Source: Runella limosa DSM 17973 | Lineage (GTDB): Bacteria; Bacteroidota; Bacteroidia; Cytophagales; Spirosomataceae | DNA length: 64,000 nt | NCBI RefSeq assembly: GCF_000482465.1 | Contig: NZ_KI519429.1 | Span: 1-64,000 of the forward strand | Direction: 5' to 3' | Part shown: piece after piece, positions 26,083 to 33,520 of the stretch | Layout: each line of letters opens with the position of its first letter | Numbering within the stretch: the first letter of the stretch is position 1 | The notes under the pieces: model-generated | Told to the model about the DNA's origin: nothing | Seen by the model: only the letters and a program-made list of their open reading frames with translations | Databases searched by the model: none | Made by a program: the position numbers and the translations under genes

Positions 26083-28029
26083 ATGAAAAAAATTCTGGCG
26101 CTGATTGTACTCACAAGCATTCATTTGAGCATTTTAGCTCAAAATGAGGTGTTCCGTATTGACAGTATTCCTTCTGAAGGGATTTTACTAGGTAGAGGCT
26201 GGAAATGGCATGCTGGCGATAACCCCGATTTTGCCAAGCCTGATTTTGATGATAGCAAATGGGAAGCAATTGATCCAACGAAGGATGTGATGGCGCTTGA
26301 TCAAATAAGAAAGCCATCGGTCGTTTGGTTTCGATTACCTCTTGCTCTGCATGACAGCACGCTCTACCAAATGCTGTCCTTGGTGGTGAAACAGACAGGT
26401 GCCACTGCCTTTTATTTGAATGGACGTTTGTTAGGAAAATTCGGGAATATATCTCATGTAAAGGCAAATACAATCGGATATGACCCTATGGGGCAAGCAA
26501 TTGCGCTCCCTCTGGAACTTAACAAATCTAATGTACTGGCAGTTCGTTTCGCATTTCCGGACATTTTTTTAGTCAAAAATTTTTATGCACCTAATTACTG
26601 CCTAAAACTAACAATTTGTTCAATTAAAAATAGTCATATAGTTGGTGAACATATAAATCGTCGCTCCATTCGAGCCCATTACTCAGGGATGTTTAAAGCA
26701 GGCATTTTCTTTTTATTTACTATTTTACACTTAGGTTTTTTTATACTTTTCCCGAAGCAAAAAGCGAATCTGTATTTTGGAATATATGCTTTTTTGGCAT
26801 TTCTAATTCTTTTTGTAGATACTCTGACATCAACCTTTGTCTTTGAAGTCAATCTTCGGAATAAAATCGCTATAATCACCTGTTTTCTAAATCCGCTCGT
26901 CGAATTATTCATTTTTATTGCAGTCTATTATTTTCTTAGCTTACCCAGAGGCGTTTATTTCAAATTGACTGTGGGTATTTGCTTTTTGTCCATTCCTTTC
27001 ATACTCAGGCCTTATTTTGAGGGACAAATTATTGGGATTCTGGCTCCTGCTTTAATGTTATCAATAGGCCTTCCTATCATTTGCCATAAAGCTCACAAAA
27101 AAGGAATGCAAGGAGCTTATGGAATTTTCCTGACCTCAATCATCTTCTTAATTTTGTACACGACTTATACATTCATGCGAGAGTTTCAGATAAATCTACC
27201 CTACCAGTTCTTATGGAATGAACTAACTTTTTCTACTGCCGCTTTAGCCATGCCAGCTACTATTTCTTATTATCTTATGATTGATTTTACCAACAGTAAA
27301 AAACAACTAAAAGACAACTTTTATAAATTTCAACAACTTGCCCAAGAAAAAGAAGCTACTCTCCAAAAACAAAACGCCGAGCTTCAAGCTGCCCTCCTCC
27401 AAGGCCAAACCATTGAGCGCAAGCGCGTAGCCGCCGACCTGCACGATAGCCTAGGCAGCACCATGTCGTCGCTAATCTATACCGTCAATGCCATTGATAC
27501 TAATAAGCTCGACGAACAAGAAAAAAACGTTTACCGACATTTAAAACAAATGCTTGATACCGCCTACAACGAAATCAGGCTTCTCTCTCACAACCTCCTG
27601 CCCGAAGAATTTGAAAAACAAGGACTTGCCGAAGCTCTCCGATACTTTATCCGAAAAATTAACCAAACCAAAACCATCCAATTTGACCTCTCCATTGACC
27701 CAAACTTGGGAAGGCTTTCACCTAAAACAGAATTTGAACTCTACAGCATCTGCCTCGAACTTATCAACAACATCCTGAAACATTCTAAAGCCACCGAAGC
27801 CAAAATTGAGCTACTTAAACTTACTCCCACATTGGGGCGCTCCGCCGTTGCGGGCGGTGGGCCGCTAACCTTAATTATTTCCGACAACGGCCGTGGTTTT
27901 TTTGACAATGAATCTGACGGAAAAGGTATCAAAAACGTAAAGGCACGCATTGAAAGTCTCAACGGAACTTGGCAACACGATTCAAAACCCAATCAAGGTA
28001 CTTACTTCACCATTTCCATTCCTGTATGA
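26083..28029 (+). CDS. Seven-helix membrane histidine kinase (HisKA_3)
   Basis: The product is 648 aa. A signal peptide (1-19) precedes a galactose-binding-like periplasmic domain (GWKWHAGDNPDFAKPDFDDS, TAFYLNGRLLGKFGN). Seven transmembrane helices follow (about residues 205-400), then a short coiled coil (LQKQNAELQAALLQ). The HisKA_3 box is ERKRVAADLHDSLGSTMSS with His454, and the ATPase contains LELINNILKHSKA and DNGRGF. A 14-residue insert, LTPTLGRSAVAGGG, splits the ATPase strand near residue 580. It is co-directional with the next kinase (22-bp gap), and their catalytic regions are nearly identical in DNA. The signal sensed is unknown. Confidence 0.85.
   Translation: MKKILALIVLTSIHLSILAQNEVFRIDSIPSEGILLGRGWKWHAGDNPDFAKPDFDDSKWEAIDPTKDVMALDQIRKPSVVWFRLPLALHDSTLYQMLSLVVKQTGATAFYLNGRLLGKFGNISHVKANTIGYDPMGQAIALPLELNKSNVLAVRFAFPDIFLVKNFYAPNYCLKLTICSIKNSHIVGEHINRRSIRAHYSGMFKAGIFFLFTILHLGFFILFPKQKANLYFGIYAFLAFLILFVDTLTSTFVFEVNLRNKIAIITCFLNPLVELFIFIAVYYFLSLPRGVYFKLTVGICFLSIPFILRPYFEGQIIGILAPALMLSIGLPIICHKAHKKGMQGAYGIFLTSIIFLILYTTYTFMREFQINLPYQFLWNELTFSTAALAMPATISYYLMIDFTNSKKQLKDNFYKFQQLAQEKEATLQKQNAELQAALLQGQTIERKRVAADLHDSLGSTMSSLIYTVNAIDTNKLDEQEKNVYRHLKQMLDTAYNEIRLLSHNLLPEEFEKQGLAEALRYFIRKINQTKTIQFDLSIDPNLGRLSPKTEFELYSICLELINNILKHSKATEAKIELLKLTPTLGRSAVAGGGPLTLIISDNGRGFFDNESDGKGIKNVKARIESLNGTWQHDSKPNQGTYFTISIPV
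27401..27974 (+). repeat. Kinase catalytic-domain duplication, copy 1
   Basis: About 570 bp covering HisKA_3 and ATPase match 29418-29988 at what I judge to be over 95% identity, ending at GGAACTTGGCA. The sequences before and after are unrelated. It looks like duplication or gene conversion of the catalytic domain. Confidence 0.85.
27822..27863. repeat. GC-rich in-frame insert in kinase 1
   Basis: A 42-bp stretch (for example ATTGGGGCGCTCCGCC) sits between two beta strands of the ATPase domain. It encodes TPTLGRSAVAGGG. A close copy lies at 29840-29881 in the next kinase, but the third kinase (30892) lacks it. Its base composition and palindromic character differ from the gene around it. 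Confidence 0.55.
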
Positions 28030-28051
28030 AATAGCTATTACCCTCTTCTCT

Positions 28052-30043
28052 ATGAAAATAATAATCACCCTTGCTTTATTTATAGTGTGTAGCTCAATTA
28101 CACGGGCACAATCCGTACAAGATGACTTACAAAAAATCATTGAATTTCGTAAAATGCCTTCTTCTTTTCAAAAAGACACCCTTCTAATAGGTACGCAAAT
28201 TAACCTTGCTACTACCTACAATCGTCTCCAAAAACTAGACTCTGTTCGCTATTGGCTATGGGAAAGTGAAAAAATGCTTACTAAAACCAAATGGCAGCGT
28301 GGATGGGGTTTTTTCTATCGGGCACGCGGTCAATATTATGTTTTTACACTCAAAAAAGATTCTTCAGTCGCCGACTTCATTAAGTCGATAGCTATTTGGG
28401 AAAAAGACAAAAACTGGCGGCAAGCGGGCATCGCAAGTGCGCGCCTTGGAAATGCGCTTTTGATGGATTTGCAGTTTGATAAAAGCCTTTTTTACCTTAA
28501 CCAAGCCCTCAAAACTTTTGAAGAACATAACGATTATTTTAGCCAAGCCAATACGCTCAATTACATGAGTAATGTATATCGTAGTATGAACAATTATGAA
28601 AAAGCATTGGAAATACACCGTAGAGTCATGCAGCTCGTGGCAAAGTACAAACTAAACCCGCAACTTATTGAATATAAGCACGTAGCTACTTCTTATTTAT
28701 TTAACAATATGCTAGATAGCGGGCGTTATTATTTTGCCAAAGCTGGCATTGACATTGACAAAAATCCCGAAAAAATCAATGACAATTTTACCTACAATCG
28801 CCTCTCCGAGTTTTTTGACGGGGCTGGAATGCCTGAAAAAGTTGTCAAAATGGCCAACTTGTCGCTACAACTTGCCGAAAAGAATAAATCGGTGGCTTAT
28901 GCGCGAACTGCCCACGAAATGCTCCATAAAAGCTACCAGAATCTCAAAAATTACGAACAAGCATTGTACCATTACGGCAAGGCACAGCAAATCAACGACT
29001 CCCTCGAAAAAGCCGAGGTGAGTCTCAAGCTAACTCAGTTGGAGATGCAATACCAAACTCAGAAAAAAGAGACTCAAATAGAACGTCAACGAGCAGAATT
29101 GGCCATTAGTAAACAATCTCTTTTGCTCAATGAATCAAAAATGCGTTTTCTCAACAAAGACCTTTTGCTCCAACAAGCACTCGTAGCCCAGCAAAACGCT
29201 GATAAAAAACGAAAAGAAGCTGAGTTTAAAATCGCTAATCAACAGCAAAAAGCGACGATGGAACAACTCACTCAACAAAATGAACTAACTTCCCAGCGCC
29301 AAACCCGTAATTTGCTATTGGCTAGTATTGCATTTTTGATGACACTTGCAGGCGTACTCTTTTATCATAACCAGAGTCTTAAAAGAAAAAACAAGGAAAT
29401 ATCAGCATCTGTTTTGAAAGGCCAAACCATTGAGCGCAAGCGCGTAGCCGCCGACCTGCACGATAGCCTAGGCAGCACCATGTCGTCGCTAATCTATACT
29501 GTCAATGCCATTGATACCAATAAGCTCGACGAACAAGAAAAAAACGTTTACCGACATTTAAAACAAATGCTTGATACCGCCTACAACGAAATCAGGCTTC
29601 TCTCCCACAACCTCCTGCCCGAAGAATTTGAAAAACAAGGGCTTACCGAAGCACTCCGATACTTTGTCCGAAAAATTAACCAAACCAAAACCATTCAATT
29701 TGACCTTTCCATTGACCCAAACTTGGGAAGACTTTCGCCCAAAATAGAATTTGAACTCTACAGCATCTGCCTCGAACTTATCAACAACATCCTGAAACAT
29801 TCTAAAGCCACCGAAGCCAAAATCAACTTATCAAAAGTTACTCCCCCATTGGGGCGTTCCGCCGTTGCGGTTGGGGGGCTGAATCTAATCATTTCCGACA
29901 ACGGCCGTGGTTTTTTTGACAATGAATCTGACGGAAAAGGAATCAAAAACGTAAAGGCGCGCATTGAAAGTCTCAACGGAACTTGGCACATTCAAAACCT
30001 ACCTGATGGGGGTATGAGCAGCGAAATCGTCGTACCTATTTAA
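28052..30043 (+). CDS. TPR-type sensor histidine kinase (HisKA_3)
   Basis: The product is 663 aa from the ATG at 28052 (MKIIITLALFIVC), 22 bp after the first kinase. A signal peptide (ending TRAQ) precedes five or so TPR repeats (LFYLNQALKTFEEHNDYFSQ; YEKALEIHRRVMQL; YEQALYHYGKAQQI). A coiled coil and one transmembrane helix (LLLASIAFLMTLAGVLFY) lead to HisKA_3 (ERKRVAADLHDSLGS, His470) and the ATPase (LELINNILKHSKA, DNGRGF). An insert VTPPLGRSAVAVGG disrupts the ATPase as in kinase 1. It ends 4 bp from the end of the convergent response regulator gene 30048-30689, its likely partner. Confidence 0.85.
   Translation: MKIIITLALFIVCSSITRAQSVQDDLQKIIEFRKMPSSFQKDTLLIGTQINLATTYNRLQKLDSVRYWLWESEKMLTKTKWQRGWGFFYRARGQYYVFTLKKDSSVADFIKSIAIWEKDKNWRQAGIASARLGNALLMDLQFDKSLFYLNQALKTFEEHNDYFSQANTLNYMSNVYRSMNNYEKALEIHRRVMQLVAKYKLNPQLIEYKHVATSYLFNNMLDSGRYYFAKAGIDIDKNPEKINDNFTYNRLSEFFDGAGMPEKVVKMANLSLQLAEKNKSVAYARTAHEMLHKSYQNLKNYEQALYHYGKAQQINDSLEKAEVSLKLTQLEMQYQTQKKETQIERQRAELAISKQSLLLNESKMRFLNKDLLLQQALVAQQNADKKRKEAEFKIANQQQKATMEQLTQQNELTSQRQTRNLLLASIAFLMTLAGVLFYHNQSLKRKNKEISASVLKGQTIERKRVAADLHDSLGSTMSSLIYTVNAIDTNKLDEQEKNVYRHLKQMLDTAYNEIRLLSHNLLPEEFEKQGLTEALRYFVRKINQTKTIQFDLSIDPNLGRLSPKIEFELYSICLELINNILKHSKATEAKINLSKVTPPLGRSAVAVGGLNLIISDNGRGFFDNESDGKGIKNVKARIESLNGTWHIQNLPDGGMSSEIVVPI
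29418..29988 (+). repeat. Kinase catalytic-domain duplication, copy 2
   Basis: Second copy of the segment at 27401-27974, one codon shorter within the GC-rich insert. The identical stretch begins at AAGGCCAAACCATTGAGCG and ends at GGAACTTGGCA. Confidence 0.85.
29840..29881. repeat. GC-rich in-frame insert in kinase 2
   Basis: Copy of the insert at 27822-27863, encoding TPPLGRSAVAVGG, with the short hairpin CCCCATTGGGG. It sits at the same point of the ATPase domain. Confidence 0.55.
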
Positions 30044-30047
30044 CGAC

Positions 30048-30689
30048 CTACTCCACCAACCCGTGTTTCAAGGCATATTTAGTCAGCCCAATGGCGCTTT
30101 TGACATTGAGTTTGTGAAACAAATTTCGACGATGGGTTTCGACAGTTGAAAGGCTGATGTATAGTTTTTCGGCGATTTCGGGGCTTGAAAACTCCATCGC
30201 AATGAGCTTGAGCACCTCTATTTCGCGCTCGGTGAGGTTTTGAATGGTCGTAGGCTGGGCATTGTTCCAATCTTCACCAGGCTGTGCCATAAGCTCATCA
30301 ACAATCACAGGACTAAAATAGCGTTTCCCTTCCATCACTTGTTTAATGGCTCGTTCTAGCTCCTCTGGGTCTGATTTTTTAAGAATATACCCATGTACTC
30401 CCGCCCTAATCGCTTCACGAATATGAATCGCCTCTTCGACCATCGTAAGCATTAAAATCCGAATACTAGGATAGTACTGTCTGATTTGAAGCGTCAAGTC
30501 CACGCCGCTTAAATAGGGCATGTTAAAATCCAAAACCACCAAGTCTATTGACTCATTAGCCAACATTGACAGTACCTTGCGACTGTTGTCGGTGGTAGCA
30601 ACAATTTCAACTTCTGGGATTCTTCTAAAAAGTAGTTTTAGACTTTCCAAAATCATTTGGTGATCGTCCACAAGGAGAACTTTTGTCAT
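30048..30689 (-). CDS. LuxR-family response regulator
   Basis: The product is 213 aa with an ATG at 30689. The receiver opens MTKVLLVDDHQMILESLK, with the phospho-acceptor Asp54 in VVLDFNMPYLSG. The LuxR domain is LTEREIEVLKLIAMEFSSPE and TVETHRRNLFHKLNVKSAIG. It is convergent with the kinase gene ending at 30043 and divergent from the kinase gene at 30892. A TCATGG palindrome lies in the latter gap, 87 bp upstream of the start. It probably accepts phosphate from one or both kinases. It is close in sequence to the regulator at 32724. Confidence 0.9.
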   Translation of the reverse strand: MTKVLLVDDHQMILESLKLLFRRIPEVEIVATTDNSRKVLSMLANESIDLVVLDFNMPYLSGVDLTLQIRQYYPSIRILMLTMVEEAIHIREAIRAGVHGYILKKSDPEELERAIKQVMEGKRYFSPVIVDELMAQPGEDWNNAQPTTIQNLTEREIEVLKLIAMEFSSPEIAEKLYISLSTVETHRRNLFHKLNVKSAIGLTKYALKHGLVE

Positions 30690-30775
30690 GTGTCTTACGG
30701 TAGGGTTAAGGAAGCACCAAGATAGTGTTTTCCTTCGATAAATATTTCGTTAAAAAATCAAGGACAAAATGTACC

Positions 30776-30791
30776 TCATGGTTTTCCATGA
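30776..30791. promoter_or_regulatory. TCATGGTTTTCCATGA operator-like palindrome
   Basis: A perfect 6-bp-arm palindrome with a TTTT centre lies between the divergent regulator (start 30689) and kinase (start 30892), about 87 and 100 bp from the starts. Confidence 0.65.
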
Positions 30792-30891
30792 TTTTATCCC
30801 AAAAACTCACCTTTCCCTAGGAATATCACCAAATTTTTTGGTAACTATGGACTTATTAGCTTTATCTGCCTTTGGTACACGACTTTGCCCT

Positions 30892-32706
30892 ATGAAACCT
30901 TTCATTTTCCTAGTTTTTTTGATGAACCTCTGGGGAGCATTTATTACTGCTGCACTGAGTCAGTCGTCCGAAAATCTCTCTCCAAAAGAGTCGGCTACGG
31001 TGAAAGACTATTTTCAAAAAGTGGATGATTTTATGAACGATGACAACTACGATTCGGCCCAATATTGGCTCAATCGCGTCGATTTGTTACTCACCATCAA
31101 AAAACCTACTTACTTCACCTACCTTTTTCACAGTCGGCAGTGCGAAATTTATTACTTCAACAACTTGGTCGAAATTGGCATCAAAGAAGCAAACAAAGGC
31201 TTAGTCGTGGCAAAATTACTGAACGACCGCAGCCTTTTGGCCGACTCCTACAATTTTTTGGGCCTCTTTTACATCAATTCAGAACAACTCAAAAATGCCG
31301 AAAATAGCCTATTAAAAGCCCTAAGCTGTACCTTGGAAGACAACGACCAAGGCAAAGCCGATTACTACAACCTGACGCAGAAATACCACATTTACGGCAA
31401 CTTAGCGGAGGTTTATATCAACCAACGGCAGTATGGAAAGGCCATTCCGGCCATCGACAGTTCCATGAAACTCGCCCTTCAAAAAGGGAAGGTTCGGCCG
31501 TATGCGTTGGGGCAATTTACCAAGGCGGAGTTGTTGCTCAAACAGGGCAACGCCAAAGAAGCCATGCAGTATTACGAACAAGCCCAACGCACTTGCAAAC
31601 AGGCCAAAGACTTTACCAACCTACGGGACGTGTATTTGGTCACGTTTTCGGGAATTGCCAAATGTCAGCTCCAACTCAATCGCTTGCAGAAAGAGTTGAT
31701 TTCGACGGGGTTGGATTTTTACCAAAACCAAAAAGACATCAACCGCTATTATTCCTTACTGTTTATCAACGACGCTATTCAGATTTTTAAGCAAACAAAG
31801 GATTACAAACTATTAGCCGAATGCCTTGAAATCAAATCAGACATTGAGAATCAAAATGTCAAAGGAAGCCTCAAAAAGCTGGAAACGACTGTCAATGTGA
31901 GCCTTCGTAACGAAAAGAAAGTGCTGGAAATGGAGCTTCAAAAAGTAAAAGCTTATCAAGAAAATGAGCGAAATCGCGAACAAAACCTGACCATCATTTT
32001 AGGACTTGTGGCCCTCATTGTTGGGATTTTGATATGGACCAACCAAAAATTGATTGCCAAAAACCGTGAGTTGGTGCAGAAGAACCAAGCGATTTCGGCG
32101 GCACTTCTCCAAGGGCAAACCACCGAACGAAAACGCATCGCCGCCGATTTGCACGATAGCCTCGGCGGAACCATGTCGGCGCTCAACTGGAGCCTTGAAG
32201 CCATCGACATCAAAAAACTTAACCCGCAAGAGCAAGAGGTGTATAAGCACGTCAAAAGAACCATTGCCAATGCCCACGACCAAGTACGGCTTCTTTCGCA
32301 CAATCTACTCCCCGATGAGTTTGAAAAACAAGGGCTTACGGAAGCGTTACGCTATTTAATTCGTAAAATCAACCAAAACACAACGACTCATTTCAGCCTC
32401 GACATTGCCCCACAAATCGGACGGTTTGATAAGCGCGTCGAATTTGAGTTGTACAGCATTTGTCTGGAATTGGTCAATAATATTCTCAAACACTCCAAAG
32501 CTACTCATGCCACGATTCAACTTAGTTTAGAAAATCAACAGCTCTCGCTAGTCGTTACTGACAATGGGCTCGGTTTATTTGAAAATACCTCAGATGGAAA
32601 AGGGCTAAAAAATATCAAAGACCGCATCGAAAGCCTTAGAGGAACCTGGACGATGAAAAACAATGCCAATGGCGGTGTGTCTTCTCATTTAACCCTCCGC
32701 ATTTAA
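30892..32706 (+). CDS. TPR-type sensor histidine kinase (HisKA_3)
   Basis: The product is 604 aa from the ATG at 30892, which starts a good signal peptide (MKPFIFLVFLMNLWGAF, ending LSQ). The frame is open to 30769, but that leader reads through the operator palindrome and is not protein-like. TPR repeats (LKNAENSLLKALSCTLE; YGKAIPAIDSSMKLAL; AKEAMQYYEQAQRTC), a coiled coil and one transmembrane helix (LTIILGLVALIVGILIW) precede HisKA_3 (ERKRIAADLHDSLGGTMSA, His421) and the ATPase (LELVNNILKHSKA, DNGLGL). Unlike the two preceding kinases it has no GC-rich insert. It is convergent with the regulator 32724-33374. Confidence 0.9.
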   Translation: MKPFIFLVFLMNLWGAFITAALSQSSENLSPKESATVKDYFQKVDDFMNDDNYDSAQYWLNRVDLLLTIKKPTYFTYLFHSRQCEIYYFNNLVEIGIKEANKGLVVAKLLNDRSLLADSYNFLGLFYINSEQLKNAENSLLKALSCTLEDNDQGKADYYNLTQKYHIYGNLAEVYINQRQYGKAIPAIDSSMKLALQKGKVRPYALGQFTKAELLLKQGNAKEAMQYYEQAQRTCKQAKDFTNLRDVYLVTFSGIAKCQLQLNRLQKELISTGLDFYQNQKDINRYYSLLFINDAIQIFKQTKDYKLLAECLEIKSDIENQNVKGSLKKLETTVNVSLRNEKKVLEMELQKVKAYQENERNREQNLTIILGLVALIVGILIWTNQKLIAKNRELVQKNQAISAALLQGQTTERKRIAADLHDSLGGTMSALNWSLEAIDIKKLNPQEQEVYKHVKRTIANAHDQVRLLSHNLLPDEFEKQGLTEALRYLIRKINQNTTTHFSLDIAPQIGRFDKRVEFELYSICLELVNNILKHSKATHATIQLSLENQQLSLVVTDNGLGLFENTSDGKGLKNIKDRIESLRGTWTMKNNANGGVSSHLTLRI

Positions 32707-32723
32707 TATTTTTGCGCCCCACT

Positions 32724-33374
32724 TCATTTCACTAACCCGTGGCGCATGGCGTATTTCACTACACCTGCGACGCTCTTTACGCTCAATTTTTGCATCAAAT
32801 TTCGGCGGTGCGTTTCTACCGTTGGCACGCTTATACACAGAATATCCGAAATTTCGTTGGTTGAAAACTCGTTGGCAATCAACTTTATAATTTCTATTTC
32901 ACGGCTTGTCAGGTGTAGAATCGTGTCGGGGCGGGCATCGTTTAGGTCTTCGGGAGCAGAGGAAGATAGTTCTTCAATCACGGCTTCGCTGTAATATTTC
33001 CTGCCCGACATCAAGGTATAAATCGCCTTTTCTAACTCCTCTCGTCCTGATTTTTTTAAAATATAGCCATTTACTCCTGCTTTTATCGCTTCTCGGATGT
33101 GCGTGGCATCTTCGGCCATGGTCAAGAGAAGAACCTTTACCGTCGGAAACCGCTCTCGCAAAACAAGGGTCAAGTCAATTCCGCTCAGATGGGGCATGTG
33201 TAAGTCCGACACAACGATATCGACTTCGTGTTCTTCGAGAAAACTCATCACATTGCGGCTGTCGGTAAACGTAACCGCAACCGTTATATTTTCAATCGTT
33301 CCGAAGAGCATTTTTAGGCTGTCCAAAACGATTTGGTGGTCATCAACAATAACAAGCCGTATAGATGGTTGCAT
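32724..33374 (-). CDS. LuxR-family response regulator
   Basis: The product is 216 aa with an ATG at 33374. The receiver has VIVDDHQIVLDSLK with phospho-acceptor Asp57 in VVSDLHMPHLSG, and the LuxR domain is LTSREIEIIKLIANEFSTNE and TVETHRRNLMQKLSVKSVAG. It ends 17 bp from the convergent kinase gene 30892-32706, its likely partner. A TCATGG palindrome lies 49 bp upstream, suggesting autoregulation or control by a sister regulator. The gene is downstream of the RND operon terminator on the same strand. Confidence 0.9.
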   Translation of the reverse strand: MQPSIRLVIVDDHQIVLDSLKMLFGTIENITVAVTFTDSRNVMSFLEEHEVDIVVSDLHMPHLSGIDLTLVLRERFPTVKVLLLTMAEDATHIREAIKAGVNGYILKKSGREELEKAIYTLMSGRKYYSEAVIEELSSSAPEDLNDARPDTILHLTSREIEIIKLIANEFSTNEISDILCISVPTVETHRRNLMQKLSVKSVAGVVKYAMRHGLVK

Positions 33375-33422
33375 TTTTTCTCAATTTTCTACAAAATAGC
33401 GGCCTTCTAACTTTAAAACTAC

Positions 33423-33438
33423 TCATGGTTTTCCATGA
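33423..33438. promoter_or_regulatory. TCATGGTTTTCCATGA operator-like palindrome
   Basis: A perfect palindrome lies 49 bp upstream of the regulator start at 33374, with an inverted half site AAACCATGA at 33451-33459. TTTTTT follows on the plus strand, so a terminator is the alternative, but no plus-strand gene reads into it. Confidence 0.6.
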
Positions 33439-33457
33439 TTTTTTACAGAAAAACCAT

Positions 33458-33487
33458 GAAAAAAGCCTCTACGGTGAAGCAGAGGCT
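33458..33487 (-). terminator. Rho-independent terminator of the RND operon
   Basis: AGCCTCT (33464-33470) pairs with AGAGGCT (33481-33487), and on the minus strand the stem is followed by a T run (TTTTTTC). It lies 34 bp past the stop of the pump gene at 33521. Confidence 0.75.
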
Positions 33488-33520
33488 AAAATTAAGAAAG
33501 GGTATGGAAAACTTAAAGTC

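Noticed and set aside
30769-30891. Longer start for the third kinase
   Set aside because: The added 41 residues would read through the operator palindrome and precede a normal signal peptide at 30892.
33423-33438. Palindrome with a T run read as a plus-strand terminator
   Set aside because: No plus-strand gene reads into it, and the same palindrome appears at four other promoters without a T run.
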